Below, one piece after another: positions 8,701-16,353 of a stretch of DNA of 22,673 nt. Source of the DNA: Bacteroidales bacterium UBA1800 (GTDB lineage Bacteria > Bacteroidota > Bacteroidia > Bacteroidales > VadinHA17). Both the position numbers and the translations under genes were made by a program. The DNA lies in assembly GCA_002319915.1 (NCBI GenBank), contig DCFQ01000017.1, forward strand, positions 1,457-24,129, written 5' to 3'. Position 1 is the first letter of the stretch, and each line of letters starts with the position of its first letter. The notes below the pieces were generated by a model. It saw only the letters and a program-made list of their open reading frames with translations. It did not search any database and had not been told where the DNA came from.

Positions 8701-10515
8701 GCAGGAGGCGGCATATTTGATTCGGGTGCATCGGTTACGGTTACAGCCACACCATCAGCTTCATACAGATTTGTTAACTGGACCGAGAACGGGTCCCAGG
8801 TCTCGGTGAATACCAGTTACACATTTACAGCCACAGCGAGCCGGGCTCTCGTTGCAAACTTCGGGACCACGCTGACGGTCAGTGTCTCAGCAAGTCCTTC
8901 AGCAGGTGGCACCGTATCAGGAGGAGGAACGTTTGATTCGGGAACATCAGTCACAGTCGCAGCAGTGGCTGCTTCCGGGTACAGGTTCGTCAGCTGGACC
9001 GAAGGAGGATCGGCCGTTTCGACTTCCTCCAGCTATACATTCACCCTTAGTGCAAACAGGACCCTGGTCGCCGGGTTTGTCAGGATATATACCATCACTG
9101 CGGCTGCTTCACCCTCTTCCGGAGGCTCCGCAAGCGGAGGAGGAGTTTACGATTCCGGGGAAGCGGTGACTCTTACCGCAACACCTGCCGCGGGTTACAG
9201 GTTCAGCTCCTGGACAGAGGAAGGTTCAGTCGTTTCGACAAGCCCCTCCTATTCATTTACGGCATCCGCCGCCCTCTCGCTTACTGCCAATTTCATACGG
9301 ATCTGTACAATCTCAGTATCAGCAAATCCTGCCGCAGGCGGAACAGTTTCCGGCGGAGGGACATTTGACTCGGGGACCATAGTGACTGTCATCGCTGCCC
9401 CGCAGGCAGGCTGCAGGTTTACAGGCTGGACTGAAGGGGGCAATCCTGTCTCATCAGCCGGCAGCTACAGCTTCACTGCCACTTCGAGCCGTACGCTGAC
9501 TGCCCAGTTTGTCCGTGTACTTACCCTCTCCGTTTCGGCAAGCCCTTCAGCCGGAGGGACAGTATCCGGAGGGGGATCATATGATTCCGGCACCCAGGTA
9601 ACAGCTGCGGCAACACCTTCAGCCGGTTACAGTTTCGTGAGCTGGACCGAAGGAGGTTCGATTGTTTCAACAAGTCCGGGATATGTCTTCAGCATCACCG
9701 CAAACAGGAACCTGACGGCCAACTTCAGCCGGATAACCTATAGTGTAAAAACATCAGCCAGTCCTGCAGCCTGGGGAACTGCTTCCGGGGATGGGAATTT
9801 CTATTCGGGCACCCGGGTCACGGTGACGGCAACGCCTGCCATCGGGTATGCTTTCTCTGAATGGAAGGAAAACAATGTCATTGTCTCGACAAGTGCGATT
9901 TATACTTTTCCCCTGAACTCCGGCAGGAATCTTGTGGCCATTTTCAAGAAAGTTCCCGTTGTTTTCAGCTTTAAGGCTGCTGACGGTCATGCGATCCGGA
10001 ATAACGACACCCTTAAAGCTGGATCTGCTGAACAGGGGTCATTTCCAATATACGTAAATTCAAATTTCAGCTGGAACGCTGCCGAGAATTCAGTCTGGCT
10101 TAGTGTAATCAAAGAGAACGATACATTGGTGAGGGTGAACTATTTTGAGAATATATCGGTACTTGAAAAGGTTGCCGTTGTCAGTGTGACCAACCAGCTT
10201 AACAATGTGTTCCTTATCAATATCTGCCAGCCCGGCAGAGTTTCGCAGCTCAGAAATACCAGGTTTGACGATGCTGAGATGTTCCCTAATCCGGTCAGTG
10301 AGATCGGGTATATCAGGGCCGGAAAGCAGGGATTTGACAGGATATCAGTCTCTGTGAGCAATATCCAGGGACATTTAATATCGGTGACAGAATACAGTAA
10401 TGTGTCACCCGGCGAGCTGATCGCCCTGCCCGTTGCCGGGCTGCCCTCCGGGCAGTACCTGGTTACGCTGGGAGACGGGGTGAACCATAAGACGTTCCGA
10501 GTAATAAAATACTAA
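5776..10515 (+). CDS. Giant secreted repeat protein: 19 divergent InlB-B-type repeats, BACON-like domain, T9SS sorting tail
   Basis: A 1579-residue predicted surface or secreted protein. Residues 1-21 are a signal peptide (MTRFLAIGLLLLLQSSFTYGQ). Residues 22 to about 1390 are 19 tandem repeats of 71-73 residues. Each has the pattern 'P..GG..SG.G.YDSG..VTV.A.P..GYRF..WTE.G..VS....Y.FT....RTL.ANF', matching the divergent InlB B-repeat ('bacterial repeat', Flg_new_2-like) beta-fold. About 1392-1490 resembles a BACON domain (VNSNFSWNAAENSVWLSV, ending INICQPG). About 1500-1579 is a type A T9SS sorting domain (FPNPVSE at the start, 'LPSGQYLVTLGDG' near the end). It is therefore expected to cross the outer membrane through T9SS. 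A role as a stalk or adhesin is inferred from architecture; no catalytic domain is seen. It converges on the lipoprotein gene, 28 bp between stops. Confidence 0.9.
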   Translation: MTRFLAIGLLLLLQSSFTYGQTFTVTLAPNPPEGGTLAGAGTFDAGSTVNVSAVASEGFTFASWTENSSVVSTSASFSFELTADRTLTANFTQLTYLVTASASPAAGGSVSGAGNFTFNTSVTLTATANQGYSFTSWTENSVVVSADPSYSFNVTSARELTANFTLNNYTVVTSVSPAGAGSATGDGTYAYNSPVTVTAAPSSGYRFVSWTEGAAIVSSNAGYTFSLSGNRTLVANFIKTYSVTASSLPAEGGTTSGSSIYDEGASATVIANPSSGYRFSGWTEGGSTVSTSASYVFTVMADRSLAAVFIKTFSISSSPSPAGGGTITGNGTYDSGAPVTLTASPSAGFAFVNWTEDGTTVSANSSYSFTALSSRTLVANFVLTPSIIVTADPSAGGSVTGGGTYTAGAQVTVNASPSSGYRFVNWTENGTVVSVNAAYAFTASVDRNLTANFIRQFTITTSVSPAEGGSASGGGTYDSGTSVTVAATPSAGFRFVNWTENGTQVSANTSYTFSVSSARALVANFVRTYTITLSALPAEGGSTSGAGTYDSGSTVTVIATPAAGYRFYSWSEGGTAVSANASYSFTAAASRTLVANFVRTVTITASANPVSGGAVSGAGTYDVGTSVNMTASPTAGCRFVSWTEGGSIVSSNATYSFTANTARTLVANFLLTPAVTVSANPAGGGSVSGGGIFDSGTSVTVSAVPTAGFRFVNWTENGTQVSAIASYTFTITSSRTLAANFVQTFAVTLSASPVAGGTVSGAGTFDSGSSVTVSATPASGYRFANWTENGSPVSTNASYTFTVTAGRVLVASFVQTYAVALSASPVSGGTVSGGGIFDSGASVTVTAVPAAGYRFVNWNEGGSPVSTNASYTFTLSSARTLVANFVAGYTVTLSLNPSAGGSASGGGTYDSGTSLTVTATPASGYRFGSWTEGGTTVSTSAGFTFTVTANRTLTANFILTPSITTSSNPVAGGSTAGGGIFDSGASVTVTATPSASYRFVNWTENGSQVSVNTSYTFTATASRALVANFGTTLTVSVSASPSAGGTVSGGGTFDSGTSVTVAAVAASGYRFVSWTEGGSAVSTSSSYTFTLSANRTLVAGFVRIYTITAAASPSSGGSASGGGVYDSGEAVTLTATPAAGYRFSSWTEEGSVVSTSPSYSFTASAALSLTANFIRICTISVSANPAAGGTVSGGGTFDSGTIVTVIAAPQAGCRFTGWTEGGNPVSSAGSYSFTATSSRTLTAQFVRVLTLSVSASPSAGGTVSGGGSYDSGTQVTAAATPSAGYSFVSWTEGGSIVSTSPGYVFSITANRNLTANFSRITYSVKTSASPAAWGTASGDGNFYSGTRVTVTATPAIGYAFSEWKENNVIVSTSAIYTFPLNSGRNLVAIFKKVPVVFSFKAADGHAIRNNDTLKAGSAEQGSFPIYVNSNFSWNAAENSVWLSVIKENDTLVRVNYFENISVLEKVAVVSVTNQLNNVFLINICQPGRVSQLRNTRFDDAEMFPNPVSEIGYIRAGKQGFDRISVSVSNIQGHLISVTEYSNVSPGELIALPVAGLPSGQYLVTLGDGVNHKTFRVIKY
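5839..9949 (+). repeat. In-frame tandem array of 19 units, about 216 bp each
   Basis: The central part of the repeat protein is a coding tandem array with a period of about 216 bp. Every unit has a recognisable core (glycine-rich turn, 'YDSG' or 'FDSG', 'RF..WTE', 'ANF'). The DNA units are diverged at silent sites, so this is not a recent expansion. Units 1-5 and 19 are the most divergent. Units 6-9 and 10-13 share a four-unit order: WTENG, WTENG, then two EGG units, with a 'TP' linker opening units 6, 10 and 14. Confidence 0.9.
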
Positions 10516-10543
10516 AGAGGAAGAACTTACACAAAAAAATAAA

Positions 10544-11686
10544 TTACTTGCCCGGTCCCGGTATCTCAATCGGTGCGATTTCCAGATCCTGCGAATGATC
10601 TTCACCCAGCCCCAGCATATCAGCCTTTACTGTACTGAATCCTGAATTTCCAGCCGATAAGCTCCATGAAAGAGACACCTCATTTTTTGCTTCCAGTGTT
10701 ACATATCCGGTTGACCGGATTACCTGTACTGGCACCCCGAACAGGAGGATACTGATCTCAGGCCCGGAAAAAACTTTGACGCTGGCACTGTCCGTAACCT
10801 CAGGTTTGCTGAAATCGTAGTTGATACTCTGGACGATGGGGCTTTCGGTCCACGCTGAACCCTGGAAATTTGAACCTGACGATATCACCCGGTCCTGCCT
10901 GAAGCCGGAACTTATGCTTCCCGCGACCCTGACATTCATGCCGCAAAGGATCCTGATGTATGGTACAAAAACCAGGCTGTCAATAACTACCGGGGTATGG
11001 ATAAAATCTGCAGCTATTATATCTGTGGCACCCGTGATCGTACCGACCGACCTGAAATTGAGCTCATCTATTTTGTCAAGCACGGTACTTACGGAGACCT
11101 GCGTTATCCGGTTAGAGCTGATCTTAATAGTAATCTCAACTTCCGGGCTTATACCGACTGATCCGCCGAGCAGTGCACTAGAGGCACCCTCTCTCCAGAC
11201 CTCCAGGCTGTCAAGGGTAACCGCCAGACCGTCGAAGGATTTTGAGGAACTCTTCACCAGTACGCCATCCCGTTTTGATAGGAGGCTGAAATCCCTTTCA
11301 AGCAATTTCCCTTTGAACTGAATTGTGCCATCCTTTACAGCATCAGTCAGTGAGGCATCGGAGGTAAGGATTATCAGGTTATGGTCGATTTTCTCAACGC
11401 TCCTTACTTTCCTGAGAAGTCCATAGGGCGTTTTTTCTGAAACTCCGAGAACAAGGATACTCATGTCGCTGACTGATCCAAGCTTTTCCGTTTCCCCATA
11501 AAAAGAAATCCTGTCGTCAGCGACTTCACTGATAAGCGACAGTTCCTCAGATCCCAGGAAGACCACGTTTCCCGAGAATGTCAGGTCACCGATCTTCTGA
11601 CCCCAGGAAAATTCTTCCCGTTTGCAGCCTGCGGAAAGCAGCAAAGCGATTAATAATATGCCGGTGATATGGTATCTCCTGTCCAT
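10544..11686 (-). CDS. Predicted lipoprotein of unknown function
   Basis: A 380-residue protein not assigned to a named family. It starts MDRRYHITGILLIALLLSAG followed by C21, a lipoprotein signal with a clear lipobox (LSAGC), so it should be lipid-anchored in the envelope. The rest looks beta-rich, with alternating hydrophobic and polar residues and no obvious catalytic motif. A segment near residues 80-125 ('TPYGLLRKVRSV', then 'LIILTSDASLTDAVKDGTI') resembles a module I have seen in other secreted proteins, but I cannot name it. The frame extends to a TTG at 11722; the ATG at 11686 is preferred because it gives a proper signal peptide and is preceded by a purine-rich 'aaagaga'. It lies 38 bp downstream of the ankyrin-protein stop, so the two are likely cotranscribed. 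Confidence 0.75.
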   Translation of the reverse strand: MDRRYHITGILLIALLLSAGCKREEFSWGQKIGDLTFSGNVVFLGSEELSLISEVADDRISFYGETEKLGSVSDMSILVLGVSEKTPYGLLRKVRSVEKIDHNLIILTSDASLTDAVKDGTIQFKGKLLERDFSLLSKRDGVLVKSSSKSFDGLAVTLDSLEVWREGASSALLGGSVGISPEVEITIKISSNRITQVSVSTVLDKIDELNFRSVGTITGATDIIAADFIHTPVVIDSLVFVPYIRILCGMNVRVAGSISSGFRQDRVISSGSNFQGSAWTESPIVQSINYDFSKPEVTDSASVKVFSGPEISILLFGVPVQVIRSTGYVTLEAKNEVSLSWSLSAGNSGFSTVKADMLGLGEDHSQDLEIAPIEIPGPGK

Positions 11687-11724
11687 TCTCTTTTTTCGGC
11701 GGTTAACGGTTGTCCATGACAACT

Positions 11725-13383
11725 CTATTTGTTGAATGTTTTATGCATTTTCACGGAAATATTCTTTTTCCTGATGGCGGAATGAATAAACGAGAAGGCA
11801 GATACCACAGATATCCCTCCTGATGCATAAGAAAGCCTGTCGAGGCGCGTTCCTTTGTTAAAATAGCTCCTGGCCATGGTTTCAGTCTCAGCAACATGTG
11901 AGAGCGAAAAATTATGGTCAGCCTCAGTTCTAAGCCAGGCAAACCCTGCAGCGCCGATAATACAGACCGGCACGGAAATAAATTCCATCGCCCTGCTGGA
12001 TCTTCTTTTCCTTACCAGGCTGTTATCGAATGGCAGGCTAAAGTTTAGCTCCGGATTTATTCCGGCGGGATTGTTCCCGGCCAGGCTGATGTCACGGACA
12101 CTCCCTATTGAGGCTGTGCCCGGATGCTTGGCGGCAATCAGTCTTGCCATTTCCCTGTTCCCCTGGAGCTTCGCGATAGTTCCCGCCGAAAAGCCCTGGT
12201 TTGTCCGTGTCTTCTTGTCGGCCCCGCCCAGAAGCAGGAGCCTTGCAATTTCAAGGCCGTTAAGTTCAGAAGCAATGTGAAGCGGGGAATATCCAGAATT
12301 CCCTGTGAGATTCACATTGGCCCCTTTTTTCAGCAGAAGGGAAACAATCGCCCTGTTGTTACGGAGCACTGCCAGGTGCAGTGATGAAAGCCCCAGATCG
12401 TTCCTGATATCAGGGTCCGCCCCCTTGTCGAGGAGGATCACGGCTGATCGTTCATCTCCTGAAAGTATTGCTTGATGCAATGATGTATTCCCGTTATTGC
12501 CGGCTTCATTTATTGTCATTTGATCTCTTACCGTATCAACAGTTGAAGGATTGCCGGAAGCAGGATCTTTGTCTGAATTGATTGTTGTACTGACAATCTT
12601 CTCCTGAGTTAATGGATTTCGGTTAATGCTGAATGCCCGTGGAGCGGAGTCATGAAAGACTTTTAGGACCGCAGCCAGTAATGGAGCAGTTTCGGCAGCT
12701 GCCGGCATCTCGATTTTCGTTTTCCGGCCTGGAAGAGCACGGCGCTTGTCACCCGGAGGGGTTGTGGAATTGTTTGGAGCAACAGTTGCGCCTGAAGCTT
12801 GCCTTGCCGGTTTCTTTTCGGTTTTCAATGCATTATTGACCTCATTTGCATTGGCTGATGGTTCAGTTTTACTTTCAGGCACCGCAATGTCCTTCTGACC
12901 GGTGGCTTCAGGAACCTTATCAACCTGCCGGGGCGGCGTTCCTGTTACATTGGCAGGTTTCGAACCGGAGGCGATTCCCGTAACCGTGAATTGCTTCTCA
13001 AATCTCTTCGTTTCGCTCCCTGTTCTGGTCTTATATTCAACTATGAATTTGTATTCCCCTGCCTGGTCTAGCTGGGGTATGACAACCCTGACAATATCCT
13101 CACTTTGCCATGCAGACCAGACCAGTAATCCCCTGTCGATTATACTGGTTCCTTTTCCGGGGATATGGAGCATGTACCTGCACTCGGTGATCAGGGAGCT
13201 TTTCATAAATGTCAGGTCAATCTTCTCGAGGATGCCGACTTTTAATGGCACCCTGTTAACGAAATAGACCGGCCCCATCTGATATGAATCTGAAGCACCG
13301 GATCCGTCACCGGTGAAGACCGGAATAGCATTGCCTGCACTCACTCCGTAAAATGCTGCCAGTAATAGCAAAAAACACTTCAT
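11725..13383 (-). CDS. Exported ankyrin-repeat protein with Ig-like N-terminal region
   Basis: A 552-residue protein. Residues 1-19 form a signal peptide (MKCFLLLLAAFYGVSAGNA). Residues 30-135 look like a beta-sandwich region (RVPLKVGILEKIDLTF, QAGEYKFIVEYKTR). Residues about 136-290 are a low-complexity linker rich in P, T, A, K and N. Three good 33-residue ankyrin repeats follow at about 297-395 (NTSLHQAILSGD, SSLHLAVLRNN, YSPLHIASELNG), then a degenerate fourth to about 424. Two hydrophobic segments lie at about 467-484 and 521-537. Ankyrin repeats bind proteins; the signal peptide places these outside the cytoplasm, which is less usual. The downstream lipoprotein gene follows after 38 bp, suggesting a shared envelope role. 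The partner is unknown. Confidence 0.82.
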   Translation of the reverse strand: MKCFLLLLAAFYGVSAGNAIPVFTGDGSGASDSYQMGPVYFVNRVPLKVGILEKIDLTFMKSSLITECRYMLHIPGKGTSIIDRGLLVWSAWQSEDIVRVVIPQLDQAGEYKFIVEYKTRTGSETKRFEKQFTVTGIASGSKPANVTGTPPRQVDKVPEATGQKDIAVPESKTEPSANANEVNNALKTEKKPARQASGATVAPNNSTTPPGDKRRALPGRKTKIEMPAAAETAPLLAAVLKVFHDSAPRAFSINRNPLTQEKIVSTTINSDKDPASGNPSTVDTVRDQMTINEAGNNGNTSLHQAILSGDERSAVILLDKGADPDIRNDLGLSSLHLAVLRNNRAIVSLLLKKGANVNLTGNSGYSPLHIASELNGLEIARLLLLGGADKKTRTNQGFSAGTIAKLQGNREMARLIAAKHPGTASIGSVRDISLAGNNPAGINPELNFSLPFDNSLVRKRRSSRAMEFISVPVCIIGAAGFAWLRTEADHNFSLSHVAETETMARSYFNKGTRLDRLSYASGGISVVSAFSFIHSAIRKKNISVKMHKTFNK

Positions 13384-13405
13384 TGAAAAAGTACTCTCTG
13401 AATTG

Positions 13406-13463
13406 TCCCCGGGTTTGATTTTGATACTCAGGTTTCAGATATAAATTTATCCAATCCCGGGGA
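13406..13463. repeat. Inverted repeat TCCCCGGG / CCCGGGGA in the gap upstream of the ankyrin gene
   Basis: In the 172 bp between the kinase stop and the ankyrin-gene start, TCCCCGGG (13406-13413) and CCCGGGGA (13456-13463) are exact inverted copies 42 bp apart, with the palindrome TTTCGCGAAA at 13465-13474 beside the second. No T-tract follows. They may be paired operator sites or a long-looped hairpin. No TAnnTTTG element was found here. Confidence 0.35.
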
Positions 13464-13555
13464 GTTTCGCGAAAGATTTTGATTAACCTGCCGGAATTTA
13501 TGATTAAAGGCTCCTACCCGAGCCGGTGCCGGTTATGAGTACGTGTGTTCCCATG

Positions 13556-14920
13556 TCAGAATTTGAGGGTGAACCTGGCTCCTCTGCCGGGAATTGATTC
13601 TGCCGAGATCGATCCCCTGTGATTCTGCATGATCTGCCTGGAGAGGCTCAGGCCGATTCCTGACCCGTTTTCCTTTGTTGTATAGAAAGGGATGAAAATA
13701 TCTTCAATAATGTCGGCAGGAATGCCTGGTCCATTATCCCCGACCTGGATAATCGTGTACCCATTCCCATGGAATGCCTTGAGCCGGATAATCCCGTTCT
13801 TCATTCCTGAGAGCGAATCCAGGGAATTCTTTATCAGGTTTATCAGCACCTGTTCAACCTGGGAATAGTCGGCGGTCAGTGTAAGATCATTAGGATGAAC
13901 GCTTGCGTCTATGCTTTTGCTTCCCGCAAGGCTTGATTGCATAAGAAGGACAGTGCGGCTGAACAGGCCGCTGATCCTGAATGTGCTCACTTCAGGTTCC
14001 GGAAGGGATGCAAGGCTCCGGTACTTATCGACGAAGTCAAGCAGCCCTTTCCCGGTCTCTTCAATGGTATTAAGGCCGAGAAGTGTTTTATCAATCACCT
14101 TCGGGTCGAGCTTTTCAGGTGCTAAGGTGCCTGCATCATCCTTACTTTTGAAGTAACCCGAGATAACCCTTGTCAGGGAGGTCACCGGGCTTATTGAGTT
14201 CATGATTTCGTGGGTCAGCACCCTGATCAGCTTTTGCCATGAATCGAGCTCTTTCCTGTCGAGTTCGCCCGTAATGTCCTGGAACGATACAAGCTTTATC
14301 ATCCTGTCATCCATCCTGAACTCGGCAGCCCTTATCAGTACACTCTTTATCAGATTGTCAACGACGGCTTTATGGAGAATCTCACTGCCTGGTTCCACCG
14401 AGCTGACCGCCCTGTACAGCACTTCATCCTTCAGTCTCAGATCTGCAATATTGGCCGGTTTAATCACGGGCAGATACCTCCTTGCCGCCCTGTTGTATAT
14501 CTCAATTTTCCCGGAACTGTCGAATGAAAGCAATCCTACATCCACCTGGTCAACGAGGCATTGCAGAAAACGGCCGCTCCTTTCATTTTCGATCCTGGCA
14601 TCCCGGATGACTTTATTAACATGGTTCATCCTGCCGTAAAGCCTTTCAAATGACCTGCCGTTTCCCCCTGATGAGAACCGGATGGACGAATCATGATCGT
14701 GTACGGATGAGAAGAATCTCTCCAGGTCGTTGTTTGTCCTGTTGACAAAATTTACAAGGAGCCAGGACTGGAGGATTACCAGGAAGATTGCCCCTGACAG
14801 TGTGTAATAATACCCCTGGCCCGTGTGGGGCAGGATTATCCCGACCGCCAGGCTTGTTGCAAGAATAAGGATCACCCGGATCATTACGCTGATGAAGAAA
14901 TTTTTCAGGACCATACCCAT
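13556..14920 (-). CDS. Membrane-bound sensor histidine kinase (NtrB/NtrY-like)
   Basis: A 454-residue kinase. Two membrane spans lie at about 10-30 and 41-59 with only a short loop between, so there is little extracytoplasmic sensing domain. A PAS-like region follows at about 112-215 (LVDQVDVGLLSFDSSGKIEI). The dimerisation helix carries the phospho-acceptor H237 in 'LTHEIMNSISP'. The ATP-binding domain has the N box 'LINLIKNSLDS' (N365), G1 'GDNGPGIP' (D395), an F box 'IPFYTTKENGSGIGLSL' and a final 'GARFTLKF'. All catalytic motifs are intact. It starts 6 bp after the response-regulator stop, so the two genes form one operon and should be cognate partners. Signal sensing is probably through the membrane helices or the PAS region (inference). 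Confidence 0.93.
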   Translation of the reverse strand: MGMVLKNFFISVMIRVILILATSLAVGIILPHTGQGYYYTLSGAIFLVILQSWLLVNFVNRTNNDLERFFSSVHDHDSSIRFSSGGNGRSFERLYGRMNHVNKVIRDARIENERSGRFLQCLVDQVDVGLLSFDSSGKIEIYNRAARRYLPVIKPANIADLRLKDEVLYRAVSSVEPGSEILHKAVVDNLIKSVLIRAAEFRMDDRMIKLVSFQDITGELDRKELDSWQKLIRVLTHEIMNSISPVTSLTRVISGYFKSKDDAGTLAPEKLDPKVIDKTLLGLNTIEETGKGLLDFVDKYRSLASLPEPEVSTFRISGLFSRTVLLMQSSLAGSKSIDASVHPNDLTLTADYSQVEQVLINLIKNSLDSLSGMKNGIIRLKAFHGNGYTIIQVGDNGPGIPADIIEDIFIPFYTTKENGSGIGLSLSRQIMQNHRGSISAESIPGRGARFTLKF

Positions 14921-14926
14921 GCTTTT

Positions 14927-16291
14927 CTAGAGTTTGTACTTTTCGATCTTATTGTACATGGTCTGCCTGGCCAGACCCAGTTCTCTTGCCGCCTTAAGCA
15001 CATTCCCGTTATTCCGGGCCAGTGCGTCACGAACAGCTTTTTTTTCGATTTCGGCAAAGGTAGCCGGCTCCTGTTCTGCGTTCAGCTGCCTGTCCGGGGC
15101 AGGGATCATGAAATCTTCCGGCATAAGGATATCCGAATCACAGAGTATCACAGCCTTTTCAACTGTATGGCGCAGTTCACGAACATTCCCGGGCCAGTTA
15201 TGCTTTAGCAGCTTGTCGATTGTCCTGCTGCTGAATTTCAGGTAATATTTTTCATATTTCCTCGAATATTCCCGCAGGAAATGTTCTGCAAGAAGTATGA
15301 CGTCCTCTCCCCTCTCCCTCAATGGAGGCAGTTCGATCACTATCGTGTTGATCCTGTAGTAGAGATCCTCGCGAAACAAACCTCTGGCGATCATTTCTTT
15401 CAGGTCCTTGTTTGTTGCGCAGATAAGCCGGATGTCGAACGGTACCGGTGTTTTTGAGCCGACTTTATATATTGTCCTGTTCTGAATTGCTGAAAGCAGC
15501 TTTGACTGCATAGAGAAAGAAAGGTTCCCGATCTCATCCAGGAAGAGCGTGCCGCCTGAAGCCGTTTCAAACCAGCCGGTCTTCTCTTCCCTTGCATCAG
15601 TAAACGCGCCTTTGACATGGCCGAACATCTCACTTTCAAACAAAGTCTCGGTGATCGTGCTCAGGTCTATGCTGATGAAAACCTCATCCATCCTGGATGA
15701 CAGGCAATGGATCTCCTTTACTATCAGTTCTTTCCCGGTGCCATTTTCCCCGGCTACAAGTACATTGGCATCGGTTCCGGCGACCTTGTTCACCACCTGG
15801 AACACACTTTTCATGGCCCCGGACTCTCCTATCAGCGGGCCATCCCGCCTGACAGCCTCCCTGACCATCTGCTTCTGCCGGTCGCGGAGCTTCCTGTTCT
15901 CGACCTTTGACTGCCTCAGCCTTACCGCAGCCTGCAGCGTGGCAATCAGCTTGTCGTTGTCCCATGGCTTAACGACAAAATCTGCAGCTCCATCCTTTAT
16001 TGCCCTTACAGCCAGGTTCGTATCAGCGTACGCGGTGATCATCACCACCACGGCTGACGGGTCAGCCGCCAGTACCTGTTTCAGCCAGAATATCCCTTCA
16101 TTCCCGGTATTGACCCCTGCAGAGAAATTCATATCGAGCAGGATTGCATCAAACTCCCGGGTACCCGTCAGCCCGGTTATCTGATTGGGATTTGATATCC
16201 CGGTGACACTCTCAAATTCCGGTTCCAGCAGCTGGACCAGCGCTTTCAGTACCTGCTTGTGATCGTCAACGATCAGTAATTTTCCATTCAT
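14927..16291 (-). CDS. Sigma-54-dependent response regulator (NtrC/AtoC family)
   Basis: A 454-residue three-domain activator. The receiver domain (1-120) has D9/D10, phospho-acceptor D53 (AILLDMNF), T86 and K108 (FVVKPW). The AAA+ domain (about 153-390) has Walker A 'GENGTGKE' (181-188), the sigma-54 contact loop as 'GAFTDA' (228-233) instead of the usual GAFTGA, Walker B 'GTLFLDEIG' (about 247-255) and 'LPPLRERGEDV'. The C-terminal Fis-type helix-turn-helix (about 412-454) ends 'LGLARQTMYNKIEKYKL'. When phosphorylated such proteins bind upstream sites and use ATP to open sigma-54 promoters. It is cotranscribed with the kinase at 13556-14920 and divergent from the ABC permease, whose upstream region holds a sigma-54-like promoter and a dyad. 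Confidence 0.95.
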   Translation of the reverse strand: MNGKLLIVDDHKQVLKALVQLLEPEFESVTGISNPNQITGLTGTREFDAILLDMNFSAGVNTGNEGIFWLKQVLAADPSAVVVMITAYADTNLAVRAIKDGAADFVVKPWDNDKLIATLQAAVRLRQSKVENRKLRDRQKQMVREAVRRDGPLIGESGAMKSVFQVVNKVAGTDANVLVAGENGTGKELIVKEIHCLSSRMDEVFISIDLSTITETLFESEMFGHVKGAFTDAREEKTGWFETASGGTLFLDEIGNLSFSMQSKLLSAIQNRTIYKVGSKTPVPFDIRLICATNKDLKEMIARGLFREDLYYRINTIVIELPPLRERGEDVILLAEHFLREYSRKYEKYYLKFSSRTIDKLLKHNWPGNVRELRHTVEKAVILCDSDILMPEDFMIPAPDRQLNAEQEPATFAEIEKKAVRDALARNNGNVLKAARELGLARQTMYNKIEKYKL

Positions 16292-16328
16292 AGCTTTTCC
16301 GGATATACAGGAAATGAGTCCATTAATT

Positions 16329-16343
16329 AGACACTAAGTGTCT
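16329..16343. promoter_or_regulatory. Perfect dyad AGACACT-A-AGTGTCT, candidate response-regulator binding site
   Basis: Two exact 7 bp inverted arms around a single A form a typical symmetric site for a Fis-type DNA-binding domain. Its centre is about 85 bp upstream of the -24 box at 16421, a usual enhancer distance, and 37 bp upstream of the regulator ATG. Only one good copy was seen in the gap. Confidence 0.5.
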
Positions 16344-16353
16344 TTAATATGGA

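Noticed and set aside
5839..9949. Regular array that could be mistaken for a CRISPR or non-coding satellite
   Set aside because: The period is about 216 bp, units are diverged and all in frame within a single open protein with a clear fold pattern. There are no short identical repeats with unique spacers.
5776..10515. Many long frames on the minus strand and in the other plus frames across the repeat gene
   Set aside because: They recur with the repeat period and arise from the biased composition of the repeats (few stop codons in shadow frames). They lack starts with plausible signals or any family resemblance.
15549..16184. 211-codon plus-strand frame inside the response regulator
   Set aside because: It is a serine/threonine/alanine-rich antisense shadow of the receiver and AAA+ domains.
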